DNA of 64,000 nucleotides from contig OZ022506.1 of NCBI GenBank assembly GCA_963989385.1, positions 63,127,434-63,191,433 on the forward strand, given 5' to 3'. This document shows, piece after piece, positions 43,001 through 53,160 of this stretch. The notes under the pieces were generated by a model, which was not told the DNA's origin, searched no databases, and saw nothing but the letters and a program-made list of their open reading frames with translations. How positions within the stretch are numbered: position 1 is the first letter of the stretch; the number at the start of each line of letters is the position of its first letter. Source of the stretch: Ctena decussata (Eukaryota; Mollusca; Bivalvia; Lucinida; Lucinidae). The translations under genes were made by a program, and so were the position numbers.

Positions 43001-44515
43001 GAAAGGCATAGTTTGAAACTCAAAAATACCGTCGTATGTTATGAAAGCGGCCTTAGATTTACTTTCTTCACTTAGTGGGACCTGCCAAAAAGCTTTACCA
43101 AGATCTAAAGACGTGAAAAATTGTGCATTTGCTTCCCCTATTGCATCAAAAATGTCAGAAAGTCTTGGTATAGGATAGGCTTGGGGCTTACTTATTTTGT
43201 TTAATTTTCTGTAATCTACCGCGAAGCGGTATTCATTGGAATTAGCCTTTTTGACCAAAACTACAGGAGAGTGCCAGTTAGAGTTACTTTCCTTGATAAT
43301 TCCATGCTTTAGCATATCGTCAGTCTGACGTTTTGTTTCGCGCCTCATTTCTGGGGTTTGTTTATAGAAAGGGATTTTGACTGGAGGGGCATGTCCGGTA
43401 TCTATTATGTGTGTTTGTAAGTTTGTTTTGCCTAAATCATGTAACCCTGAAGAGAATAAGTCACTATTTGTTTTTAAAAATTTTAAAAGGTTTTGCTTTT
43501 GATGCTCATCTAAATCCGAGTCTGACAAATCAAAATTTAAATTTGATGTGGGCTCAGAATGATTTGTACTCCTTGGTTTATCTAAATCAGCACTAAGGGA
43601 AAAAATATTTTCCTTCTCTACCTGGGAAACAATAGCTAGTACTTTATTGCCTTTTAAATAAATGTCCTTATCATTTGGGTTAATTAAACGTAGCACAGCT
43701 TTGCCCTTGTTGACTCTGACTAAACATTTAGCTCCTAAAATATTTTCATTTGCTAGTTTTACTAAGGGTTCTAAGAGCACTTCCTCATATGAATTTACCC
43801 TGGCAATTTTGACCTGAATATCTACTTCAGAGTTTGCAGGTAGGGTGGTGGGTTTTATAGTTCTAGCGTACCCTGTATTGGTGTGTAAATGGCAAACCTT
43901 AATATTGTCTTGTATGACCATCCTTTTATTCTTAAAGTCAAGAGTGACATTATGTGCTTCCATGAAGTCATGTCCTAATATTAGAGTATGGTGAAGGTCT
44001 TCAATGATATAAAAAGGGTAGCAAAGGCCTAATGTGCCAAACTTAACCTCAATATTTACAACCCCTATCACTGCATGGTGTGTACCGCCAACTCCTACTA
44101 TTGATCTTATGTGACATGGGTTAATACTGGGTTTGTTGTCAAGGAATGCCTTTTCAAAAAATGGCTTTGACATACATGACACAGACGCCCCAGAATCGCA
44201 CAAAGCATTCGTCCTTTTCTGGTTAACGGATACTGTGACAGTGTTCTTTACCATATTCGTGGTAAAGTTTGCGCACACCTTGACAAAATCGCCAGCATTA
44301 GCACTCTTATTTGTTTTACTTGTCCTCTGACTTACTGGGTATTTTTGGTTTTCACATAAGGGCTTACTTCTACTATTATAAAATTTGTTGTTAGTAGCCG
44401 TATTACTTCCTCTATTGTATGCCTGTTTGCTTTCAATGTTCCTATTCCACTGAGAACTCCTGTTGTGCCCATCTACTTGACTGAAAGCATCAGTCCGGCA
44501 GACAGGCGCGAGTCC
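40031..44515 (-). CDS. pol: Pol polyprotein: protease, RT, RNase H, integrase, chromodomain-like tail
   Basis: The frame is open from the codon after the gag UAG to the stop at 40031 (1494 codons). Counting from the GTG at 44278: protease ALCDSGASVSCMS (about 24-36), reverse transcriptase with YVDD (about 454), RNase H (TCDASRSGLG, later TDHKALTCL), then integrase. The integrase has an HHCC zinc site (HDGNGH through CDRCQ, near 925-960), the DDE triad in HIDLVGPL, VSDRGRNF and NGSVERQNA (near 1000, 1052 and 1087), and a GPY/F module (RGPYYI, KGPF, near 1230). Residues about 1354-1400 (WYSANKIL, QYLIEWANS, PSWQDENDV) resemble a chromodomain. No inactivating change is visible. Pol has no ATG of its own near the start, so it is probably made as a gag-pol fusion. 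Confidence 0.95.
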   Translation of the reverse strand, partial: GLAPVCRTDAFSQVDGHNRSSQWNRNIESKQAYNRGSNTATNNKFYNSRSKPLCENQKYPVSQRTSKTNKSANAGDFVKVCANFTTNMVKNTVTVSVNQKRTNALCDSGASVSCMSKPFFEKAFLDNKPSINPCHIRSIVGVGGTHHAVIGVVNIEVKFGTLGLCYPFYIIEDLHHTLILGHDFMEAHNVTLDFKNKRMVIQDNIKVCHLHTNTGYARTIKPTTLPANSEVDIQVKIARVNSYEEVLLEPLVKLANENILGAKCLVRVNKGKAVLRLINPNDKDIYLKGNKVLAIVSQVEKENIFSLSADLDKPRSTNHSEPTSNLNFDLSDSDLDEHQKQNLLKFLKTNSDLFSSGLHDLGKTNLQTHIIDTGHAPPVKIPFYKQTPEMRRETKRQTDDMLKHGIIKESNSNWHSPVVLVKKANSNEYRFAVDYRKLNKISKPQAYPIPRLSDIFDAIGEANAQFFTSLDLGKAFWQVPLSEESKSKAAFITYDGIFEFQTMPFGLSGAPSTFQHLMMKVLRGITWKYVLCYVDDVIIFSSTFEEHLQHLEEVFSRLRKAGLKLSPTKCHFAQKKLHYLGHVISKNGIETDHKKIEKIQNLVAPKDQKGVKSLLGLTNYYKKFVAGYSKICAPLFELLKKGTAFVWSEECEQSLNTLKQALTSAPILAFPNMNKPFILTCDASRSGLGFILGQLDENNKERVIEFGGRALHGSEKNYSVSEIECLAIVEGVKAYKAYLSTDIPFTIITDHKALTCLNSMTNSQNGRLARWALFLQGFRYKVVYRKGEQNAADALSRLTQEAQENIDLQDESDSFVSALFEKQTQSQTVEPSSPDRSQNDNIPVITPSFENTHISNTGMNQVSCNEKGVNNNSVITNEVDSKQEQLLEVTFEYENQNKIFSIDTKPNDNSVLDPVTNENLPEISLLQKQCPDFKHIYNYLAENELPEEEKLRRTVLVEKEYYDLVDGILIHRFQPRSKKKPVEEKFTFQTALPKSLRLKVMQEFHDGNGHFGFKKTYAAIQAKYYWPRMCQEITDFVKSCDRCQRAKRESHPNTTPLNPLPVAKVFERLHIDLVGPLPKTTAGHEHILVCVDSFSRWVEAFPLHDQSATTIARVLHDEIFCRFGAPVGIVSDRGRNFLSKLVNAVCEIYKVSRHMTASYNPRANGSVERQNASIAQTIRMYISRDQSDWHLLLPTALMAIRSAPNTESSGFSPFKMLFGGEMRLPFDTTLVPRETLGPEAKTHVKQLIDRLKLVHEQATQNTELTQTESKQKHDTNAKPSNFLLGEQVLLKINKHRQGYSKKFEDKFRGPYYIREKGPFDTYKIADCETNKLVRNFINAKDLKRYYDPQNYRIEPQQHPNDVDTESDGETIIYDPNDESETESKDDDIKSQNSEPKNNDQQQKIDGDPDQQLDQKRKNSPLQQNNEIWYSANKILKQRKVGQKKQYLIEWANSKAKPSWQDENDVSEELKRQFYIKHTRSGKRRKRPYKYFNKV

Positions 44516-44518
44516 CTA
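44479..44518 (-). promoter_or_regulatory. Candidate gag-pol stop-codon readthrough site
   Basis: Gag ends in UAG (44518-44516) and pol follows in the same frame with no further stop. The context on the coding strand is CAA UAG GGA. Twenty bases further on, GACTGA and TCAGTC (44495-44490 and 44484-44479) form a 6-bp stem with a 5-base loop. In gammaretroviruses an in-frame UAG followed by GGA and a downstream pseudoknot drives readthrough. Here the similarity is in layout and context; use is inferred. Confidence 0.6.
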
Positions 44519-45544
44519 TTGCTGGTACCCATAATTTTGGCGAGGGCCATTAGATGGACGAGGACCATTATAACGTGGATGACCTTGCTGGCCATTATTT
44601 GAAATTCTTACACCTCTACATTTGTTACCAAAGTGGTTAAGTTTTTTACATTTATAACAGGTTTTGCCCATTGCCCTACATGAGGACGAAGAAAAACACC
44701 TACCTCCACATCTCGAACACTCTTGATTGTTCTTTTCTGTTGATGGCCGTCCATTCTGTGGGGTCGCCCTGTCCTCTAATTTGTCTAGTTTTGATGACAG
44801 TTGTGCCATGGTTGCTGTCAGCACATCAACAGCGGCCTCTAGTTTGGTAGGTAAAGTGGCCTGAGCCACCGAAACGTCCTGTCGCAAAGAACCCATTCGA
44901 TTACACAGTCTTTTTATTTCGTCCAAGTCTTTTGGGGCATGTGTACTGATGGCCGATCCTATAGACCGGTCCATCCCGTTCAAGGCAATTTGGACTTGAA
45001 TTTCGTCACTTATCTTGGTACTAGATTTGAGTATTTCAGACTCAAGTTTACACAAAAAGTCTTGAGCTGATTCACACTTGTCTTGCTTCATATTGTAAAT
45101 GCTCATGTTTATTGGTTTGTCAATGGTAAATTTGGTTTTCAGCGCATCCATTAAGTCCTTTTCTGTTGTCGGCTGAGGCTCAAGGCTTTCAAACCACAGC
45201 CGCGCTGTGCCTTCAAGATGCCACGCCAGAGTGGCTAGGCCCTGTGTCTCATTGATGCCAGTGCATCCCTTATATTGTTCAAACCTTTTTAAGAATGACT
45301 TAATGTCCTGGGAGCCGTCTCCCTTAAAGTTTTCTAACCTAAACACACTAGCCATATTTGAATTATTGAATAAGTTCACCTGTGGTTGGACTTGATTTTG
45401 TTGTTCTTCGGCCACGTTGTTGGGAGGAAGTTGTCCCTGTATTTGTGGCTCCTGGACTTCTTCTATGATGATCTGGTCTTGCTCCACTGGTTCCTCGTTG
45501 TTAGACCGCAAATTATAGTTTGATGGTCGTGTCGTCAGTGGCAT
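44516..45544 (-). CDS. gag: Gag structural protein with CCHC zinc knuckle
   Basis: 342 codons from the ATG at 45544, the first start after the 5' LTR and 42 bases downstream of the primer-site candidate. The N-terminal part is acidic and glutamine-rich. The middle has a retrotransposon capsid-like pattern (WHLEGTARLWFESL, about residues 108-121). The C-terminal part has CSRCGGRCFSSSSC and then a canonical CYKCKKLNHFGNKC (C-X2-C-X4-H-X4-C) for RNA binding, followed by an Asn/Gly/Pro/Arg-rich tail. It ends at UAG with pol in the same frame. The frame is intact. Confidence 0.92.
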   Translation of the reverse strand: MPLTTRPSNYNLRSNNEEPVEQDQIIIEEVQEPQIQGQLPPNNVAEEQQNQVQPQVNLFNNSNMASVFRLENFKGDGSQDIKSFLKRFEQYKGCTGINETQGLATLAWHLEGTARLWFESLEPQPTTEKDLMDALKTKFTIDKPINMSIYNMKQDKCESAQDFLCKLESEILKSSTKISDEIQVQIALNGMDRSIGSAISTHAPKDLDEIKRLCNRMGSLRQDVSVAQATLPTKLEAAVDVLTATMAQLSSKLDKLEDRATPQNGRPSTEKNNQECSRCGGRCFSSSSCRAMGKTCYKCKKLNHFGNKCRGVRISNNGQQGHPRYNGPRPSNGPRQNYGYQQ

Positions 45545-45585
45545 GCCAGTACAGAACTCGCTTGGCTATATGAGAGGCTGGATCT

Positions 45586-45603
45586 TGTCGATTCTACCCA
45601 CCA
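45586..45603 (-). promoter_or_regulatory. Primer-binding-site candidate
   Basis: On the minus strand, two bases (CG) after the LTR end, the sequence reads TGGTGGGTAGAATCGACA. It begins TGG, as expected for pairing with the CCA end of a tRNA. I could not match it to a particular cytosolic tRNA from memory, so the primer is not named. Confidence 0.6.
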
Positions 45604-45605
45604 CG

Positions 45606-48600
45606 TGTCGTGCGGAGACTTAATGGGGTTTTTATCTATAAAAGATGAAAAAAGACTTGATCCTTTATCCAGGTTTTATTTAATTATTTTTTTTCTTTTC
45701 GAAATGAACAGTGTAACGGTCACTTACAATATCCTAGATACCATATCTGCAGTTGCATGTATAGAATATTATCCTATACTTGCAGTTGCAGATATAGAAA
45801 CAACATCTGTTAAATACTATCATATATTTGCAGTTGCAGATATCGATCCCTCTATATCTGCAGCTGCAGATATACAATCGTCGTTCATAAAACGTTAATC
45901 AGTCGCATCTAACAGATACTACCATGTTCTTTCAGTACCATCTGAAGAGTCGCCTATATTTGCAGCCGCAGATATTCAATGATTCAAAGATCGGCGTCCA
46001 CCTAATACGCCTCACAATGATTGAAATTATATCTAACTGACATAACCATATATCTGTAGTTGCAGGCAGAGGATCGCCTTTATCTGCAGTTACAGATATA
46101 TCTTTGTCTTTACTGTTCGGCGTTAAGATATGTGCCTTCTATAGATTCAAACTGTTCAGTTATGTCATTTCAGACTGCAGTGTATAGGCGCATGGGTTTA
46201 TCGTCATGTGCAGCGTCCATGTTTACCTCAAAATGATATTGGAGGAGATTATTTTTGGGTTGCAGTTGTAGATGTTGACCCCAAGACACTTCGCACATCA
46301 GCAGTCAAACAGTTATTTTAATGCAATGATCCCTCTTTGGTTGCAGTTGCAGATATTAACCATGAGACGAGATCCCGTGCAGTTGCAGATATTAACCATT
46401 AACTATGATACAAGAACACATGCAGTTGCAGATATATCTGTGGGGACAATATCACATGTGGTTGCAGTTACAGAAATAACAACGGGACGCTGCACATAAC
46501 ACAAATTACCACAATAAATCGAACATATTCTATGAGAAAGACTTGCAAATATACATATTAAGCATCATGGTACTGACGAATACTATGCACTATCTTACTG
46601 GTCACGAATTTTCTTAATTAGTATACGTTACCGAGATTTGTATGTATGTATGCTCGTGTTGGTGTATCTTTGATTCGTCGGAAAGATGGTAAATTAAAAT
46701 AACCATTTATGAGCTACCATTTTAAAAGTGATACTAGAAAAACTAAAAACTTCCTGACAAGTCCTCAATAAATACCATCTAAATTTTTCGTACATCTCTT
46801 TGCAAATCTGTCGGTACTATATTTCCCAGACTCGGGACCTAAGATAAGTGTTGACCTCTGTAGCACTAGCACTATATTTTCAATAATCTACGTCAATAGC
46901 TTCCCCAAAATATTATTTTATTATTTTATTTGCTTACTGCTAATTTCGATAGACAAACAAGTAGTAATTGCTGCCCCGATACAAATAAATGCATATGACG
47001 GTCAGAAGTAACTCTGCACGACCCACATTTATTTCCAATGTTCCGAAACAGATTTCCATTAAAGATGATAGTGCTAATGCTACCGTAAACATATTCAATT
47101 TACATATATACTATAATCACTAAAAACTATGTAATTTTACCGTAAAAGACTTCATTTCCGCACCGCAAAATTAAGCAGTTTACAGAGAAAATGCGTAAAT
47201 AGCGTAGACCTTGACCGGCGCCACGTTCAAGCCTACGCTTTTACCAAATCATACCAATTTACAAAACTCGCATATTTTAAAATTTTCGATAGTAATTACA
47301 AATAGAACTAATCCGAAGTTCGTGCAAACTATGAGTGGTTTACGGTATATAAATTCGAAAAAATAAAAAATTAAAACAAACATTAACATATTTACAAAGC
47401 TCTCACACGTGGAAGGAGGCGGAATTCCCTTGTTTCTTTAAATACTAATTATTTTCTGAATTCTCATTTAATACTGCCTGGTATTTAATTTCAATAAGAA
47501 CAACTTAACAAAATCAAGCTTACTGCCCTATGTCTAACTTTTATTAGAATACCAGTGTAGTGTTTCATTTCTTCCGTTTTTGTTTTCTTTAACTCGTTAA
47601 ATATTTGCAACATTTACTTTTTCCGAAAAGTAAGTAAAAAAACATGTGGAATGAAATAAGATTTGCTATTTATACAGTTTGCTTATTTAAAGTATATCAA
47701 TCTATTGACTGTTTGCATAAAAGGAATCAAAATATCTTCATACGTCCCTTTTCGAAAAACTTAAACAAAGATATAAAATAATTTTTAACTTACCTATAAA
47801 AGATGAAAAAAGACTTGATCCTTTATCCAGGTTTTATTTAATTATTTTTTTTCTTTTCGAAATGAACAGTGTAACGGTCACTTACAATATGACCCGAAAC
47901 CCTGGAAAGGATCAGTCGTTGAGGCGCGCGCATGCGTGAAGTATCCCAGCCAATGAAATGCTTCGTTACAAACGACGGCCCGTCAATTGTTCGCGGCCCC
48001 GGAAATTCCTTTGGATTAAGTGGGCGGAGTAATTGTGAGATCTGAATTGGTTCAGTGCGCATGACCGTGTTTGTTTGTTCTTTCTGGCATGAACGAAGAA
48101 TGAAAATAAATATGTCTCTCAATTCAAGATGGCGACTTTCTAGTACTAAATCAAAAGGTCTTACTTTCAAATCATATCAGCCCTATGATATTTCTGTGCC
48201 CTTTTCATTCTTCGGCCAACAGTTTTCCTTAATGCCTTTATACAAATGGGATGCGGGACTGGGACACACGTGGTACCTTGTATAACTGGTGTACGAGCCA
48301 AGTGGGCGCGAAATTGATACAAATGCGAAATGGGGTGCTGCACACTTTCGTTTAAGATCAGCCCATGTGGTACAGAGGCAAACGGGATACTTTGTAGAAA
48401 TGGGACACGGGATAGGGAAAAGTGGGACACGTAATATTGTTTCTATGCCAATGTATGTAAACGGAAACGTTTTTTTTATTTTCTGCTAAGAAACAAATTG
48501 GATATGCGATAATGAAATACAATATTGTATAAATGAGATGTGGTATCTCCGATGTACTTGCTGTAATCTTTATAAAAGGAAATATTTTGCATCTCTTAAA

Positions 48601-49569
48601 TGAGCCGAATTCGACGCTGTCACCAAAAACACAAAAGCGACATCTATATGAATTTTGCAAGTTTGCAACGTTGACAATATTGTTATGATTAGTTTGGTTA
48701 ATTTTTAAAATAACCTTTTCGATTTTAAAGATTCCTTTTAAAACACCTTTTTCTATTTATCAAATGTACTATACATATTTAGTATCAAAATGGAGCCCTC
48801 ACTCGCTAGATGCTGAATTTATATTTATAATTTCAGTACGACCAGTTTTTTGACAATATATTTTATTTTTCCGAAATTAATTTAGTTTTTTTCTTGTTAA
48901 TCTTGTGTCAAATTCCCATGGCTCTTTTGGCTTGGTGATAACAGCTCAGTTATTTACCAATTGCGTCAGTAATGCCTAGCTAAAGACCACGCCGACAGCC
49001 GTGTTTGTACATGCACAAAGAAAAGCATCTTAAACTGTTAACGCTAAGCTTAAGCCAGCTTGACAAACCAAATACTAGCTTCTTAAGAGTGATTATTTAT
49101 CTTTGACACGCCTCGCCTCAAGCCACAGAATTAACTGTATGCGGAATTCTTCGCGCGTTGAAATAAATCTTGTTTCTTTTCCCTTATTCTTCCATTTTTC
49201 ATTTGATTACAATTCGTTTGTCATCGTACTTTTACTATTATTATTATTATTATTATTATTATTGTTTTCGCGTGCTGACTAAATCTTGCTTTTCCCTATT
49301 GATTATGATCATAAATTTACTTTTGTTACTATTATCATTATTTCGTTATCATTATCATTACCATTATCATTGTTGTTGTTACTACTACTGTTGCTGTTGT
49401 TGCGTGCTGACTAAATCTTGCTTTTCCCTATTGATTATGATCATAAATTTACTTTTGTTACTATTATCATTATTTCGTTATCATTATCATTACCATTATC
49501 ATTGTTGTTGTTACTACTGCTGTTGCTGTTGTTGTTACTACTACTGGTTCAAAATTTTACAGCATAACA
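45606..49569 (-). repeat. 5' LTR of the Gypsy element (3964 bp)
   Basis: It aligns end to end with 32930-36891. The visible differences are about four substitutions and two single-base length changes. It would hold the element's promoter; no TATA element or start site can be named with confidence. Its outer edge touches the 5S-like sequence at 49570. Confidence 0.93.
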
Positions 49570-49691
49570 GTCTACGGCCATATCACGTTGAACACAAATT
49601 CTCGTCCGATCACCGAAGTTAAGCAACGTCGAGCCCGGATAGTATTTGGATGGGTGGGTGATCGTCTGGGAATACCGGGTGCTGCAGAGTT
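49570..49691 (+). pseudogene. 5S rRNA-like sequence abutting the 5' LTR
   Basis: It begins GTCTACGGCCATATCACGTT, as animal 5S rRNA does, and continues through CCGATCACCGAAGTTAAGCA to TGGGAATACCGGGTGCTG, followed by TTTT and T-rich sequence as a pol III terminator. Differences from the usual 5S include a shortened region after CACGTTGAA and three extra bases near GATGGGTGGGTGATC, in the internal control region. I therefore call it a dispersed 5S pseudogene or variant. A SINE with a 5S head is the alternative. Confidence 0.85.
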
Positions 49692-49699
49692 TTGTCTGC

Positions 49700-50520
49700 T
49701 TTTCTTGATTTATTCTGCTTTTCTTTATTTATTTTCTAGTTTTATTTTTTTTCTTTGATGTAGTTTTTCCCCCCAATACATGTATTTCTAAGCTGTGCGA
49801 AGGAAAATACGTATCTGTCAACGTGAAAGACCTTTTGATATATTCTACCGTTTACCGTCTACTCGCTCTTCTTTTTGGAGAATGCTGAAAGAAGTGCATG
49901 CTGCTCTTCGCGGTTTTCTGTATACTTTGTCCAATGAAGTGTCTTCTGTTTGTCTACTGCATCCTGGACACTTTTAGTGCGGCCTGTCGGCTACAACAAA
50001 GACGTGGTGCAAGCACAGAGGCATGGGTACAAGGTCGCAGCATTTGCACCTGTTTAAGCGCATCAGGACTCTACAATGATGTACCTTCAACCAAAGTGGA
50101 GTCGCACAAACGGATGGAACCCACATAAGCACCATATACTTTATGGGGGTTACTTATATTTAAGCAGTAAAGCACACACGCAGACGCATCGAATAATCTG
50201 TACATTTAAGTTCTACAATAGTTAAAACAAATAAAAAAAATACTAAATAAATTAAAAAGGCAGTTATGACATTTTTCTTGTCAATTTTAGTTTTGTATGA
50301 TCGAAATGCAGAATTTATCATGTTTGGCCATATGCACAAATTTTGGCATTATTTCTTTTCCCTACCGAATAACTTTGTTCGTCTGAATATCGATGTTAAT
50401 GAAACATGGACCTAGACTATTTAGTCGTGACTGTGGACAGACTTCCAATAACATTATTTTTTTTCTGATACCTAATAGAAAGCAGAAGACACGGATCAGA
50501 TCATCACATTGATATATACT
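49700..50520. other. Stretch without recognised features
   Basis: T-rich sequence follows the 5S-like unit to about 49790. The rest to 50520 has only short unsupported open frames. Confidence 0.4.
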
Positions 50521-50740
50521 ACCCAGCTGGCACACAACGTTATAATGACGTCGCATTGACGTCGACGCAACCAGATGACATCGCATCGACGTCATTCTGA
50601 CGCCATGTGCTCGCTGGGAAATACTTTACTGCCCAGCAGGCACAAGACGTCGAAGTGACGTAGTATTACAGTCGATGCGGCATGGTGGCGTCGCATCGAT
50701 CCAATTTCGACATCATTACGACGTCATGTGCCTGCTGGGT
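50521..50740. mobile_element. Two adjacent CCCAGCAGGCACA elements
   Basis: Two units of about 100 bp (50521-50618 and 50631-50740) each begin cccagc-ggcacaa and end with the inverse gtgc-tgctggg. Their interiors are rich in gacgtc and gcatcgacgtc words in both orientations. Elements at 23098 and 15779 share the end pattern but have acgttgaatc interiors. Confidence 0.7.
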
Positions 50741-50956
50741 ATCTTGTAATGCTGTTCAAACAATTTGCACCGTTTTAATTTACCCTCTCTATTGGGACAC
50801 CTTAAAATTACTGTAATTATTCTAAATTTGAACAGGTGCTTATACTAGCCGACATTTTGTCAAAAATACTGACAGTATATGGCGCATTTCACATCTTGAT
50901 CTTTCTCAGATACATCTATCCCAAAATATAGGATTACTGCGGCAATTGTTTGTCTT

Positions 50957-52222
50957 GGGTTACATCATTGATAATCAAGGGTCAGTCATATTTGCACGTG
51001 CATTTTATGCTCATCTATTGTGTTTCAAGAACGTTATGAGCCTTGTCCGGGCAAGATATGTTTGACGCTATACGCAAACAGTGGTTATCAAGATAAGTCT
51101 ATGCAACTGCGTAGTCTGTCAGAGTAAGAGCAGTGCACCTTTTGATTCCCAGAAAGCATACTAATTGCGCCTACCTTGTTCTGGTTGTGCTAGTGTACAG
51201 ACTAGTCTGGACATGGGTGTTTTGCTTATACCATAAGGCTGATTTTATCACGACACGACTCAAATGGCCTGCACAAGGAAAAAAGTGTTTTCAGCCCATA
51301 CTGTTTGCAGTGAAATATGTATGTATACGCAACCAGGAGGTACCAAGATTTGTCTACGCTCATGTGTAGTCTACCCTGTTCTGATTGCGCATGCGTCTAG
51401 TCTAGACACGCGTGATTTGCGTATGGCATAAGATTGGTTTTACCAAGACACGAGGTATGCGCAAGGAAAAATGTGTTTCACCCCATTTTGGTAAAAGTGA
51501 ATGCAGTCCCATTAGTGTCATTTCTTTTCGCACTCTTTACGGCGCTCAAGTGTATGGTGCTCAAGATTGTTAATACATGTTATGAACGCATAAATGGTAC
51601 CACAGGCTGGTCTGATTCTTCTCGTCCCATGTGGCAATTTTCTGAGGGTGCGGCTCTTGGGTTACATCATCGATAATCAAGATAATCAAAGGTCGGTCAT
51701 ATTTGCACGTGCATTTTATCCTCATCTCTTTTGTTGAACGTTATGAGCCTTGTCCGGTCAAAATATGTTTGACGCTATAAGCAAACAGTGGGTACCAAGA
51801 TAAGTCTACGCAACTGCGTAGTCTGTCGGAGTAAGTGCAGTACACCGTTTGATTCACAGAAGGCGAACTTATTGCGCTTACCCTGTTCTGATTGTGCTAG
51901 TGCATAGACTAGTCTGGAGATAGGTGTTTTGTATATACCATGAGGCTCATTTTATCACGACACGACTCAAATGGCCTGCGCAAGGAAATATGTGTGTTCA
52001 GCCCATAATGTTTGCAGTGAAATATGCTATTATACGCTACCAGGAGGTACCAAGATATGTCTACGCTCATGTGTAGTCTACCCTGTTCTGATTGCGCATG
52101 TGTCTAGTCTAGACTCGCGTGATTTGCGTATGACATAAGACTGGTTTTATCACGACACGAGGTATGCGCAAGGAAAAATGTGCTTCACCCGATCTTGGTA
52201 AAAGCGAATGCAGTACCATTAG
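50957..52222. repeat. Tandem duplication of about 560 bp
   Basis: The segment 50957-51525 (from ggttacatcattgataatca to aatgcagtcccattagt) recurs at 51659-52222 with about 5-10% differences, offset by about 700 bp. Within each unit the motif taccctgttctgattg(c/t)gc with ctagtctaga occurs twice, pointing to an older internal duplication. No coding sequence is recognised. Confidence 0.75.
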
Positions 52223-52339
52223 TAGACTAGCGCTAGTCTGATAGTGAAAAGGCTACCGTTAATATAGGAAAAGAAATAACTTTTTTTTTCTTCTTTTTTT
52301 CTGGCCAGTCTATAAAACTTGAATCTGCACCTTTTCTGA

Positions 52340-53160
52340 TCATGAAAAAGTCGAGCAATAAGTATAGACTGGCTGTAAGAATACAGTGGTAAGAACTGGG
52401 AAAATAGGATAGATGACTGATATAACTTCTTCGCCTAGTGGCTAGGCTATAAATTAGTGGGTGGGGTATCTTAGCAGCACTTTAAATTTGTTTATTAGAA
52501 AAAAATGAAAACCATAAGTGATACAGAAACCAAGTACTGAACTACTTTTAAAACATATCGATTCTAATTCAAATTAGGAGGTGTATATCAGTTACTTGGT
52601 TTTAGGGTTGTTTTGAACTGATTTAACACATTTTATGCATTGTAACCATAAAAACAACATCTACAAATACGTTTCTACATCGTTATTTGCAAAGATGGAA
52701 TATAACAAGTCTCATTATTTGTTTTTTTTGTAGCCAATTCAATTTGGCAGAGTGGTAATTAAGGCAAAAAACTAGAAAACTGTTGTTTTCTATAAAATTA
52801 GAATCGCAAGAGGGAAGTCATTTGCACGTGCATTTATTCTTTAGTTAGTGAAAGTTTACAGCTAATTGTTTTTGTTATGAACTGTACTTATGTTGACGTT
52901 TCAAGACATGTAAACGGTTTATTCAGGCCAGGCTGCCATTTTCAATAATCTTGAATTAAAGACGTGCTATTTTCACAAATTTGATTTTTTCTCCGACTAT
53001 ATGTACTTTTAGTTGCCATGGTTTCAACAACGTGCAGTGACCGATGCTTTGAAAGTGCAAAGAATAACAATTACATTTAGTCCTAAGCACCATACTAGTC
53101 AAGTAGTTCATACTTGCTCCATCAGAGATACAATTCCCTTTGATATTCTTAATAATATGT
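52340..53160. other. Stretch without recognised genes
   Basis: AT-rich sequence following the 105-bp segment shared with 31695-31800. Near 52366 agactggctgtaagaat weakly resembles the end of the composite insertion. Nothing else is supported. Confidence 0.35.

Larger units (their letters stand above)
32930..49569 (-). mobile_element. Ty3/Gypsy retroelement with envelope-like gene, nearly intact
   Basis: This 16.6-kb element reads on the minus strand: 5' LTR (49569-45606), primer-binding-site candidate, gag, pol, envelope-like frames, purine tract, 3' LTR (36891-32930). The LTRs start TG and end CA. They differ at about six places by eye over 3.96 kb, so insertion was very recent. Protease, reverse transcriptase, RNase H and integrase are uninterrupted. 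The order RT-RNaseH-integrase places it in Ty3/Gypsy (Metaviridae). The flanks GTCG (32926-32929) and GTCT (49570-49573) may be a 4-bp target duplication with one change. The outer end of the 5' LTR abuts a 5S rRNA-like sequence. Confidence 0.93.
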
